NCBI RefSeq assembly: GCF_030182585.1
Contig: NZ_JARXOW010000002.1
Location: forward strand, 310,001-374,000
Direction: 5' to 3'
Origin: Pedobacter faecalis
GTDB taxonomy: Bacteria > Bacteroidota > Bacteroidia > Sphingobacteriales > Sphingobacteriaceae
DNA: 64,000 nt
Shown here: in pieces, positions 9,128 through 17,138 of the stretch
Numbering within the stretch: position 1 is the stretch's first letter
Layout: every line of letters begins with the position of its first letter
Made by a program: the position numbers and the translations under genes
The notes under the pieces: model-generated
Database searches by the model: none
What the model saw: the letters and a program-made list of their open reading frames with translations, nothing else
What the model was told of the DNA's origin: nothing

Positions 9128-10192
9128 TTAAATATCTTTTAGCGCTGCCAGCAGCGTTTTGTTCTCTTCCGGTGTCCCAATCGTAATCCTCAGGCAGCCC
9201 TCGCAAAGTGTTACCTTAGAGCGATCGCGGATAATAATCCCCTGATCTACCAGCGCATTATATGTTCCGGTCGCATCCTTAACTTTAGCCAGTATAAAAT
9301 TAGCATCTGAAGGATAAACATTAAGCACGCTGTCCAGCTCCTGCAAGTCCGCAATCAGTTGCTCCCGGTCGGCCACCGTAACCCTGATCCATTCATTCAC
9401 CTGTTCAATGTTTTTCAGCGCATTTAAGGCAATGTCCTGAGTAGCTTGATTGATGTTGTACGGAGGCTTCACCTTGTTAAAAATATCGATCACCTGTCTC
9501 GATGCAAAAGCCATTCCCAGCCGCAAAGCCGCAAGTCCCCACGCCTTTGAGAAGGTCTGGAGCACAACCAGGTTCGGGTATTCCGTCAGCTCCTGGATAA
9601 AACTGCGCTGCTTGGCGTAATTGATATAAGCCTCGTCGATTACCACAAGACCCTTAAAATTAGCCAGTATGGTTTCGATATCTGTACGGATGATTGAATT
9701 ACCCGTCGGATTGTTTGGTGAGCAGATAAAGATCACTTTCGTATGCTCATCGATCGCTTCTGCAATGCCGTCAAGGTCCAGTTGAAACTGGGGCGTAAGG
9801 TTCACCCGGCGCACCTCCACATTGTTGATGCCTGCCGAAACCTCATACATGCCGTAAGTTGGGGGGAGGATGATCACATTGTCCACCCCAGGCTCGCAAA
9901 AAGCCCGGTAAAGAAGGTCTATCGCCTCGTCACTTCCGTTGCCCAGGAAAGTATTCTCAATCGGCACCCCTTTAATCTTGCTGATCGCATCCTTCAAATC
10001 CAGTTGCAGGGGATCAGGATAACGGTTGTAGTCCTTTTGCAAAGCACTGCTCAGCTCACCGTTCAGCGGTGAACCAAAGCTGTTTTCATTGGCGTCCAGA
10101 AATACACTGGCCTGGCCCTTGTATTCGTCCCTCGCCGTAGAGTAAGGCTTCAGGTTCTTTATGTTTTCTCTCTGTAAACTCGTTATGTCCAT
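9128..10192 (-). CDS. hisC: histidinol-phosphate aminotransferase
   Basis: A PLP-dependent class II aminotransferase (step 7: imidazole acetol phosphate to histidinol phosphate). The 354-aa sequence has LDANENSFGSP near the N-terminus, the substrate/PLP loop GNGSDEAIDLL, SPNNPTGN, the PLP-stacking VVIDEAYINYA, and the Schiff-base lysine in TFSKAWGLAALRLG. C-terminal LRITIGTPEENK is standard for the family. It is packed between hisD (2-nt gap) and hisB (1-nt gap). Confidence 0.96.
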   Translation of the reverse strand: MDITSLQRENIKNLKPYSTARDEYKGQASVFLDANENSFGSPLNGELSSALQKDYNRYPDPLQLDLKDAISKIKGVPIENTFLGNGSDEAIDLLYRAFCEPGVDNVIILPPTYGMYEVSAGINNVEVRRVNLTPQFQLDLDGIAEAIDEHTKVIFICSPNNPTGNSIIRTDIETILANFKGLVVIDEAYINYAKQRSFIQELTEYPNLVVLQTFSKAWGLAALRLGMAFASRQVIDIFNKVKPPYNINQATQDIALNALKNIEQVNEWIRVTVADREQLIADLQELDSVLNVYPSDANFILAKVKDATGTYNALVDQGIIIRDRSKVTLCEGCLRITIGTPEENKTLLAALKDI

Positions 10193-10194
10193 GG

Positions 10195-11484
10195 TTAAAT
10201 GTCTTTTAATCGTATGCTCACCGCGTTTCTGTGCGCCTGCAGGCCTTCAGCCTCCGCAAGTGTCTCTACGGTTTGCCCAATCTGCCCCAGTCCCTGCCGG
10301 TCGATATACTGAAAAGTGATTTTCTTAACGAAAGCGTCGAGTGATACCCCTGAGTATGCTTTTGCAAAGCCGCTTGTCGGAAGCGTATGGTTAGTTCCCG
10401 AAGCATAGTCGCCCGCGCTCTCCGGCGTCAGGTTGCCCAGAAATACCGAACCCGCATTGCGGATCAGCGGCAGCAGTTTCTCATACTTTTCTGAAGCCAC
10501 AATGAGGTGTTCCGGCGCGTACACATTGCTGAATTCCATACCCTGTTCGAGGCTATCGACCAGTACGGCATACGAGTTGGCAATCGCTTTAGCGGTTACA
10601 TCCCTCCTTGGTAAGACGGCCAGCTGCGCCTCCAGTTCCTTCATTGTCTCGTCTAGTATGGAACTTGAGGTAGCCACCAAAATTGACTGAGAATCAGTAC
10701 CATGCTCTGCCTGTGCAAGCAGGTCGGATGCTAAGTATGACGGATTGGCAGTCTCATCCGCAAGTACCAAAACCTCCGATGGACCAGCAGGCATATCAAT
10801 CGCAGTTCCGGCGGCCGACTGTACCAATTGTTTAGCCTGAGTCACATAGCGATTGCCCGGCCCGAAGATCTTGTAAACCTGGGGTACAGTCTCCGTACCG
10901 AAGGCCATCGCTGCTACAGCCTGCGCGCCGCCGATGAGGTATATTCGCTCAATACCGAGCTTCATCGCCACATAGGCCACATAGCAGTTCGTCTTGCCAT
11001 CCTTTTGCGGAGGAGAACATACCACAATCTCCCGGCAGCCTGCCAGCGTTGCCGGAACGCCTAGCATCAGGAAAGTACTCGGCAGTACAGCCGATCCGCC
11101 CGGGACGTACAAACCAACACGATCTATCGCTCGGCTTTCCCTCCAGCAGGTTATCCCGGGCATCGTGTCAATCTTCTCCTCGCGGCAAGCCTGTGCAGCG
11201 TGAAATGCCCGGATGTTTTCGTAAGCGATATCGATAGCCCGTTTGCCCTCTGCGGGAATAGAAGCTGCTATCATTTCAAGCTCTTCAGGACCCAACCAAA
11301 GACGCTCCATTTCCACCCTGTCAAACTGTTTGGCATAGTCGAACAAGGCCGTGTCACCTTCCACTTTTACCCGCTTTACAATAGTTTCAACCTGTTGCTG
11401 TATACTGGCATCGTCTTCAAGCTGGCGTAGGCAAATCGATTCAATTTCCTCTTTAGATAAATCAGTATATCTGTAGATTTTCAA
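10195..11484 (-). CDS. hisD: histidinol dehydrogenase
   Basis: A zinc- and NAD-dependent enzyme that oxidises histidinol to histidine in two steps. The 429-aa protein has the expected GPGNRYVTQAKQLV, the DMPAGPSEVLVLAD signature, QAEHGTDSQSILVA with zinc ligands, and the C-terminal SGTNHTLPTSGFAKAYSG. The frame starts with TTG (MKIYRYTDLSKEE); no in-frame ATG upstream is better placed. The 35-nt gap to hisG is the largest in the hisG-hisD-hisC-hisB segment. Confidence 0.96.
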   Translation of the reverse strand: MKIYRYTDLSKEEIESICLRQLEDDASIQQQVETIVKRVKVEGDTALFDYAKQFDRVEMERLWLGPEELEMIAASIPAEGKRAIDIAYENIRAFHAAQACREEKIDTMPGITCWRESRAIDRVGLYVPGGSAVLPSTFLMLGVPATLAGCREIVVCSPPQKDGKTNCYVAYVAMKLGIERIYLIGGAQAVAAMAFGTETVPQVYKIFGPGNRYVTQAKQLVQSAAGTAIDMPAGPSEVLVLADETANPSYLASDLLAQAEHGTDSQSILVATSSSILDETMKELEAQLAVLPRRDVTAKAIANSYAVLVDSLEQGMEFSNVYAPEHLIVASEKYEKLLPLIRNAGSVFLGNLTPESAGDYASGTNHTLPTSGFAKAYSGVSLDAFVKKITFQYIDRQGLGQIGQTVETLAEAEGLQAHRNAVSIRLKDI

Positions 11485-11519
11485 TGATTTATATTTTATT
11501 ATTAATTAATAGTTAATGC

Positions 11520-12371
11520 TTATGCAATGATTTTTTCTATCGGCATCACCATTATTCCCTGTGCACCGGCTGCCTTTAAAAGGTTTATTTTCTCCCAGAA
11601 ATCATGCTCTGCGATGACTGAGTGCACAGCCACCCAATCCTCGTCAAACAAAGGCACTACGGTCGGACTTTTCACGCCTGGCAGCAGGTCCACGATTTTT
11701 TGCAGGTTGCTTTTTGCCACGTTCAATACCACATATTTTGTCTCCTTGGCGCGTAGTACAGAACGTATCCTTTGCAGGAGTTCCTGAACTTCCGGCAGCA
11801 GGTCAGACCCCTCCTTGCCAATCAGCACGGCTTCCGATTTCATCACTTCCGAGAAAGGTTTCAGACCATTGCTTTTCAGTGTTCCGCCGGTCGACACAAT
11901 ATCGCAGATCGCATCGCTTAACCCCAGGCCCGGGCCGATCTCTACCGATCCGGATATGGTGCGCACTTCAGCATCCACATTATTTTCCTTAAGGTACTTC
12001 TCCAGGATAACCGGGTAGGAGGTTGCAATCGCCTTGCCCTTCAACTGGCTCACCTCGGTAATGCTGCTGTCGTTAGGCACGGCAATCTTCAGGGTGCATT
12101 TACCGAAGCCAAGCCGCTGCAGGTAGGTCACCTCAGCGCCCGCCTCTACAATCACATTTTCACCAACAATACCCAGATCGGCAATGCCGTCCTGCACATA
12201 TTCCGGGATATCATCATCACGAAGGAAGAGTATCTCCAGCGGAAAATTGGTGACAGAGGATATTAACGAGCTCTTGTAGTTCTCGAAAGACAAACCACAA
12301 TTTTTAAGGATCTCTACTGATTTTTCGTTTAATCTACCCGATTTCTGGATAGCTATTTTGAGTGTTTTCAC
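11520..12371 (-). CDS. hisG: ATP phosphoribosyltransferase, long form
   Basis: Commits PRPP and ATP to histidine synthesis. At 283 aa it is the long form: two periplasmic-binding-like catalytic lobes (MKTLKIAIQKSGRLNEKS, DDDIPEYVQDGIADLGIVGE, the PRPP-binding region DIVSTGGTLKSNGL) plus the C-terminal HisG_C regulatory domain (about 210-283) that binds histidine for feedback inhibition. No hisZ is therefore needed. The start is GTG; an in-frame TAA four codons upstream excludes a longer form. The gene is preceded by a 134-nt leader that contains hisL, so it is likely controlled both by feedback and by attenuation. Confidence 0.96.
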   Translation of the reverse strand: MKTLKIAIQKSGRLNEKSVEILKNCGLSFENYKSSLISSVTNFPLEILFLRDDDIPEYVQDGIADLGIVGENVIVEAGAEVTYLQRLGFGKCTLKIAVPNDSSITEVSQLKGKAIATSYPVILEKYLKENNVDAEVRTISGSVEIGPGLGLSDAICDIVSTGGTLKSNGLKPFSEVMKSEAVLIGKEGSDLLPEVQELLQRIRSVLRAKETKYVVLNVAKSNLQKIVDLLPGVKSPTVVPLFDEDWVAVHSVIAEHDFWEKINLLKAAGAQGIMVMPIEKIIA

Positions 12372-12448
12372 TATATGCTTTTAGAATTATTGAATTAATG
12401 AACAAGAAATAAAGTCGAAACAAGTTTTGAAGTACAAAACATTACATA

Positions 12449-12505
12449 TTACATCGCCGCCAGGCGATGATGAAAATGTAAGTGATGGTTCAAAATTGTA
12501 TTCAT
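12449..12505 (-). CDS. hisL: his operon leader peptide
   Basis: On the minus strand an 18-codon frame encodes MNTILNHHLHFHHRLAAM: ATG at 12505-12503, TAA at 12451-12449. Five of the seven codons from 7 to 13 are His (HHLHFHH). It lies between a promoter match (12555-12584) and hisG, 77 nt before the hisG GTG. Histidine-codon clusters in short leader ORFs ahead of his operons are the hallmark of attenuation (as in enterobacterial HisL). The last His codon begins the 5' arm of a 7-bp hairpin, so a ribosome stalled at the His codons would occlude that arm. I could not find a strong U-tract terminator, so the exact read-out is open. Confidence 0.85.
   Translation of the reverse strand: MNTILNHHLHFHHRLAAM
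12452..12469 (-). promoter_or_regulatory. hairpin overlapping the hisL end (attenuator element)
   Basis: A perfect 7-bp stem, CATCGCC / GGCGATG, with loop TGGC. Read on the minus strand, the 5' arm starts at the final His codon and the 3' arm ends at codon 18. A second CATCGCC occurs at 12548-12554, just after the promoter -7 element, and could pair with the same 3' arm if transcribed. A weaker hairpin (GTTTTG / CAAAAC) followed by a T-rich stretch lies at about 12415-12441. These look like parts of an attenuation switch, but the fold is not proven. Confidence 0.5.
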
Positions 12506-12554
12506 AACTTATTTAAGTTCCTTATCAACAATGACTAGCATCTCCGAGGCGATG

Positions 12555-12584
12555 CAAATATAAAAAACGCTTTGTGAAATCAAA
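12555..12584 (-). promoter_or_regulatory. his operon promoter (Bacteroidota type)
   Basis: Reading the minus strand, TTTG at 12584-12581 and TATATTTG at 12562-12555 are separated by 18 nt. They match the Bacteroidota primary sigma consensus (TTTG at -33, TAnnTTTG at -7). Transcription would start at about 12550, leaving roughly 45 nt before hisL. It is the only promoter of this quality upstream of the tightly packed his genes. Confidence 0.65.
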
Positions 12585-12688
12585 ACAGCTTTTCACAATT
12601 AAATCGGCGGAATCTCTAATTCACCCAGGTACTGACTATTGCCGGTATGCTTGCCATATCCCGACGCAAAGTTCTTATCTTAGCGTCG

Positions 12689-13471
12689 ATGGTCACACTA
12701 GGCAAAGGTGAATATCTTGGGGAGAACATAACGCGGTTTGAGTCAGACGGCCTTACGATTGTTGATACGAGCTACAGGCAGCCCGTATATTCAGGCTGGC
12801 ATTCGCACCATTGTGCGCACCTCACGCTTGTTCTCAATGGCGGTAACCTCGAAAAGCGTCCACGGAGGGAGTTGCAACTCAGCAGCGGGCAAGTGGTTTT
12901 CTACCACCATGGGGAACTTCACCGAAATGATCATACGCTGTTTCCTTCGCGCAACATCAATCTTGAACTGAGTGAGGATTTTTTTTTAATGAGCGGACTA
13001 ACGCCGATACAATTGGAAAAAGCTGTAGCAGGACGGGGGTTACAGGCGGCCGATATTATCAGAGTTTTACATGAACTTTTTTATCCCGGTGCCGATCTGC
13101 AGCAGACGGCTACAATGATCCTTGGGGCTGCGGCAAGTGCCCCCCTGGGAAGGTTGGAGCCAGATTGGGTTGCTGTGGTACGGACGTTTCTGGAGGATAA
13201 CTGGTACAGATGGCCTGGCCTAGTTGAAATTGCGGAGGCTGCAGGCGTACACCCGATTACCATCTCAAAGTCATTCAGCCGATATTTTAGCGGAACGCTA
13301 AGTTCATATACCCGAAAATTGAAGGTTGGCCGGGCCGTTGCACTGATCAGGTCGGGCAAATATTCGCTCACTACTGTCGCCTTAATGTGTGGGTTTGCTG
13401 ACCAAAGTCATTTTATCAGGGCGTTTAAAGCGAATACCGGCCTCCTGCCCAAGGCTTTTGAACGTTGGTAA
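12689..13471 (+). CDS. AraC family transcriptional regulator
   Basis: The N-terminal half is a cupin-like sensor (GWHSHHCAHLTLVLNGG, SGQVVFYHHGELHRN), and the C-terminal about 100 residues hold two helix-turn-helix motifs (LVEIAEAAGVHPITISKSF, LTTVALMCGFADQSHFIRAFKA). I prefer the ATG at 12689. A longer frame from 12647 is possible, but its first 14 codons cover an inverted repeat (CGACGC at 12662-12667, GCGTCG at 12683-12688) and a TATCTTAG -7-like box, which look non-coding. The gene diverges from hisL and precedes the serine hydrolase by 61 nt, so regulation of that neighbour is possible. The ligand is unknown. Confidence 0.85.
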   Translation: MVTLGKGEYLGENITRFESDGLTIVDTSYRQPVYSGWHSHHCAHLTLVLNGGNLEKRPRRELQLSSGQVVFYHHGELHRNDHTLFPSRNINLELSEDFFLMSGLTPIQLEKAVAGRGLQAADIIRVLHELFYPGADLQQTATMILGAAASAPLGRLEPDWVAVVRTFLEDNWYRWPGLVEIAEAAGVHPITISKSFSRYFSGTLSSYTRKLKVGRAVALIRSGKYSLTTVALMCGFADQSHFIRAFKANTGLLPKAFERW

Positions 13472-13532
13472 GTTCCATGGGCAGGCAAATCCTGTTCTAT
13501 TTTTAAAGTATGATCTGGCTTAGTTTTACGGC

Positions 13533-15035
13533 ATGAAAAAAATTGTTCTGCTTTTATCGATGCTTGGTCTGTTTGGAAATGTCGCCGCGCAACATTTACC
13601 CGCTAGGCTTGATAGCTTCTATTCCAGCCTGGCGGCCGAGGGCCGCTTGAACGGGGGTGTACTGGTGGCGTCCAAAGGACAGGTGCTTTATGAGCGATAT
13701 TTTGGTTGGGCCAGCATACAACATAAGCGACGTAATGAAGCGGCTACAGCATTTCAGCTGGCCTCTCTATCAAAACCTTTTACTGCTGTCGCCATTATGC
13801 AACTGGCTGAAACCGGAAAGCTGAATCTGAGTGAGCGCTTCTCCCATTACTTCCCTCAGTTTCCATACAAAGATATTACGATCGCGCAATTGCTTTCTCA
13901 CAGTTCCGGGCTTTCAGATCAGGATTTGTCGGACGCCCAGGCAGCCTTTGAACGCAGGCTGGGGCGCCGACACTGCAACGCCGACCTCGTAGCTATGCTT
14001 GCTGAAGCGAAAGTGAAGTTAAAGCTAAAGCCTGGTGAAAAGTGGTGGTACAGCAATCTTGGCTTCGAATTGCTAGCTACTTTGGTCGAAAAGGTGTCTG
14101 GTCTCGGTTTTCCACATTATCTGAATAGGTATATATGGAGCCCTGCGGGCATGGAGCATACCTATCTCCGCATGTCGCAAAAAGACGAGAGAATTTGGCA
14201 GGCACGCAATTATGACTACCCTAAAAGGTATGCACCATACCGTGAAAGGGTAGACAATAGTGGGGGCGACTATACGGAACGCGCTTACGGGCATAGTAAC
14301 ATTGTCAGCACATGCCGGGATCTGCTCAAATTTAGCCAGGCATTTTTCGGCGGACGTTTGGTGTCCCCGGCTATGGTGACTCATGCGACGACAGGCACCA
14401 GTTTACAGAACGGTCGGCCAAATGCCGTATGGATGAACATTGGAAGTATGGGCAGCACCGTAAACGGCTTGGGATGGTTTGTCTTCAACCAAAGCCCCAG
14501 AGCGGGAACGTTGTTCCATGCGGGCGGAATGTCGGGTGCGGTCACTATCCTTTTGTTTGATCCCAGCTCGGCGTCAACGGTGATCATTCTAGACAATATG
14601 GGCAGTGAAGGAATTTATAATAATGCCTTGAACGGTCTACGGCTGCTGAACGGGCGGCAGGTTGTACCCTCAAAAAAGAATCTTGCCCGCTTGTACGGTC
14701 GCTGGCTCATGACAATGAAGGCTGACGCTGCAGCGAAACTACTCATGAAGCTTCGCAATGACACGCTTAACTATACCCTAAACGAAAACGACATAAACAA
14801 CCTGGGGTACGCTCTGCTGCATGATAAGATTCAGCAAAAGGCTCTTGAGGTCTTCAAGATCAACTGTTTTTTATTCCCGGCAAGCGACAATGCCTTTAAC
14901 AGTTATGCTGAGGCTTTGGAGCAAATCGGGCAGCAGGCCGATGCGCTTGATATGTACCGGAAGTCGGTACAACTTAACCCCGACAACCAGGATTCGTTAA
15001 AGGCACTTCGGCGCCTTGAAAGTACCACACAATAA
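13533..15035 (+). CDS. serine hydrolase, beta-lactamase/class C PBP-like, with C-terminal TPR
   Basis: An N-terminal signal peptide (MKKIVLLLSMLGLFGNVAAQ) indicates export. The class C serine hydrolase triad is present: SLSK (Ser78, Lys81), YSN near residue 171, and HAGG near residue 327. After the about 350-residue catalytic domain comes a helical C-terminal part that ends with TPR-like repeats (ALEVFKINCFLFPASDNAFNSYAEAL... ALDMYRKSVQLNPDNQ). Such proteins are D-aminopeptidases, esterases or PBP-like enzymes; real beta-lactamase activity cannot be inferred. It follows an AraC gene on the same strand. Confidence 0.88.
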   Translation: MKKIVLLLSMLGLFGNVAAQHLPARLDSFYSSLAAEGRLNGGVLVASKGQVLYERYFGWASIQHKRRNEAATAFQLASLSKPFTAVAIMQLAETGKLNLSERFSHYFPQFPYKDITIAQLLSHSSGLSDQDLSDAQAAFERRLGRRHCNADLVAMLAEAKVKLKLKPGEKWWYSNLGFELLATLVEKVSGLGFPHYLNRYIWSPAGMEHTYLRMSQKDERIWQARNYDYPKRYAPYRERVDNSGGDYTERAYGHSNIVSTCRDLLKFSQAFFGGRLVSPAMVTHATTGTSLQNGRPNAVWMNIGSMGSTVNGLGWFVFNQSPRAGTLFHAGGMSGAVTILLFDPSSASTVIILDNMGSEGIYNNALNGLRLLNGRQVVPSKKNLARLYGRWLMTMKADAAAKLLMKLRNDTLNYTLNENDINNLGYALLHDKIQQKALEVFKINCFLFPASDNAFNSYAEALEQIGQQADALDMYRKSVQLNPDNQDSLKALRRLESTTQ

Positions 15036-15061
15036 ATTTACCAAACTTAAGCCCGAATACT

Positions 15062-15069
15062 TACCTTTG
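15062..15069 (+). promoter_or_regulatory. possible -7 element for the BatA-like operon
   Basis: TACCTTTG matches TAnnTTTG exactly, but no good TTG is seen 17-20 nt upstream. The element ends 7 nt before the ATG at 15077, so a transcript from it would be almost leaderless. A weak call based on one element. Confidence 0.35.
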
Positions 15070-15076
15070 ATTTTTA

Positions 15077-17137
15077 ATGAATTTCCTATATCCAGGTTTC
15101 CTTTTCGCACTGGGGGCAATAGCAATTCCTATTGTAATTCATCTTTTCAATTTCAGGAAGTTAAAGCGCGTTTATTTTAGTAATGTCCAGTTTCTGGTGT
15201 CGCTGCAGCAGGAGCATGCAACGGGCAGGAAATTGAAACACCGGCTCGTGCTGTTGAGCCGGATCCTGGCCATTGTATTTCTTGTACTTGCATTTGCCCG
15301 TCCTTATATATCCGCGGGTAACCAGGCGGTCAGTCCCGATGCGCGTACGGTGGTGAGTGTTTATGTCGACAATTCCTATAGTATGCAAACGCTGAACCGG
15401 GAGGGTACGCTGCTCGACGAGGCTAAGCGAAAAGCTGCGGAGATTGCCAAGACGTACGGACTGAACGACCGGTTTCAACTCATTACCAATGATTTTGAGG
15501 GCAGGCACCAGCGGCTGGTCGACCGCCAGGAATTCATCGATCTGCTGGCAGAAGTGAATATCTCGCCTTCCTCCCGAAATTTGCAGCAGGTCATCTACCG
15601 TCAGCAAACTGACGCGGTTAAAGCACAAAACCAGGTGTTTTACCTCTTGTCCGATTTTCAAAAGAGCTTTTTAGGGAAGAAGCCGGTTGCCGGATTCGTG
15701 CCGGCTGCCGGTTATCATTTTGTAAAGCTGGACGCCAACAGTCAGCCGAATATAACTGTCGACACCCTCTGGAGCTTGTCGCCCGTACATCGGCCCGGCC
15801 AGCCTGTGCAACTCGTTGTTCAACTTAAAAATTTCGGAATGGAGGACGCCGAGCAGGTACCCTTGAAACTTAGTATAGGCGGTCGGCAGAAAGCCGTACG
15901 AACGGTATCCGTTCCCGCCTTACGAACAGTAAAAGACACCTTATCGTTCAGCGGCCTCAATGCAGCCTGGCAAAAGGCAGAACTTCGCATCACGGATTAT
16001 CCGCTTACCTTCGACGACGTGCTGAACTTCAGTTTTCCGGTAAGCACAAAAATGCCTGTACTGCACATCAGCGGCGATTTGTCCAGTCCCGTGATCCGTT
16101 CCCTTTTCAGATCAGATCCATACTTTGAGCTTAAGGAGATGCCGGAAGGCAACATCCAGTATTCAGCGCTAGGGAATTATCAACTTATCGTGGTGTCCGG
16201 CCTGAAGCAGCTTTCTGCCGGGCTGGCCGCAGAGCTGAAAACACAGGTGCAGAGCGGGGCTTCCCTGATTATTTTTCCAGATACGGAGATAGAGCCCCCC
16301 GTGCACAATGCCTTTCTGGCGGGACTTTCATTGCCACAGGTAAAAGAACTTCACAAGGAAGCCTCACTGCGCAGTTCTGCCGATCTGAGCAGTGAGCTGT
16401 TTGATGATGTGTTTGAGCAGATACCTGCCCAAATGGATCTGCCGCAGGTCACGCGGTATTTCGAGTATGGTCCTGCAGGAAAGCTGGGCCGGCAAAATAT
16501 CCTAAGCCTGCCGCTGAACAGAGGTTTACTCTCAGGTTATCTTCTGGGCGACGGGCGTGTATACCTCTCGGCGGTATCGCTAAGTGAGGAGGATAGCAAC
16601 CTGGCCCGGCATCCGATTTTTCTGCCACTGATGTTTAAGGCTGCGTTTAGCAGTTCCAGGCCGCAGCCACTGTTCTATATTGCGGGGCGAGACAACCTGC
16701 TCGAGACTGGAAGAATCAGTTTGCCCGACAAGCAGGTACCGAGATTGTCGACAGGCACTTTTGAGGTGATCCCGGAGGTACGGCAGAGCCCGGGTAAAAC
16801 AACCTTGTACGTGGCCGACCAGATTCGCGAGGCGGGATTTTACGATCTGAAACTCGGCGATTCTACCTTGGCAGTATTGGCTTTTAACGACAACCGGCTG
16901 GAGTCGGACATGACTTATGCGTCCGATAGTGAGCTGCGCACGCTGGCGGGTAAGGCACATGGGCGTCTTTTGAATGCGAAAACCGATACCGGCTCCATCA
17001 GCATACATACCAGGGGCGAAGCTACAGAGTTCTGGAAACTTTGTGCTATTTTCGCGATACTTTGCCTGATCGCAGAGGTATTGCTGATCCGATTTTATGA
17101 TGCAAGCAACAAACAAGTAAATAAAACGATAATTTAG
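15077..17137 (+). CDS. BatA-like membrane protein with von Willebrand factor A-like domain
   Basis: The N-terminus is the aerotolerance-regulator (BatA) signature: MNFLYPGFLFALGAIAIPIVIHLFNFR, with two membrane segments at about 4-22 and 55-75. A vWA-like domain follows with a DNSYS (DxSxS) metal-ion-dependent adhesion motif near residue 97. A large periplasmic beta-rich portion runs to a final membrane helix near 655-675 (LCAIFAILCLIAEVLLI). 686 aa is normal for this Bacteroidota family. It is the first gene of a four-gene operon: the next start is 1 nt beyond its stop. The function is probably envelope or stress-related; the exact role is unknown. Confidence 0.85.
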   Translation: MNFLYPGFLFALGAIAIPIVIHLFNFRKLKRVYFSNVQFLVSLQQEHATGRKLKHRLVLLSRILAIVFLVLAFARPYISAGNQAVSPDARTVVSVYVDNSYSMQTLNREGTLLDEAKRKAAEIAKTYGLNDRFQLITNDFEGRHQRLVDRQEFIDLLAEVNISPSSRNLQQVIYRQQTDAVKAQNQVFYLLSDFQKSFLGKKPVAGFVPAAGYHFVKLDANSQPNITVDTLWSLSPVHRPGQPVQLVVQLKNFGMEDAEQVPLKLSIGGRQKAVRTVSVPALRTVKDTLSFSGLNAAWQKAELRITDYPLTFDDVLNFSFPVSTKMPVLHISGDLSSPVIRSLFRSDPYFELKEMPEGNIQYSALGNYQLIVVSGLKQLSAGLAAELKTQVQSGASLIIFPDTEIEPPVHNAFLAGLSLPQVKELHKEASLRSSADLSSELFDDVFEQIPAQMDLPQVTRYFEYGPAGKLGRQNILSLPLNRGLLSGYLLGDGRVYLSAVSLSEEDSNLARHPIFLPLMFKAAFSSSRPQPLFYIAGRDNLLETGRISLPDKQVPRLSTGTFEVIPEVRQSPGKTTLYVADQIREAGFYDLKLGDSTLAVLAFNDNRLESDMTYASDSELRTLAGKAHGRLLNAKTDTGSISIHTRGEATEFWKLCAIFAILCLIAEVLLIRFYDASNKQVNKTII

Positions 17138-17138
17138 T

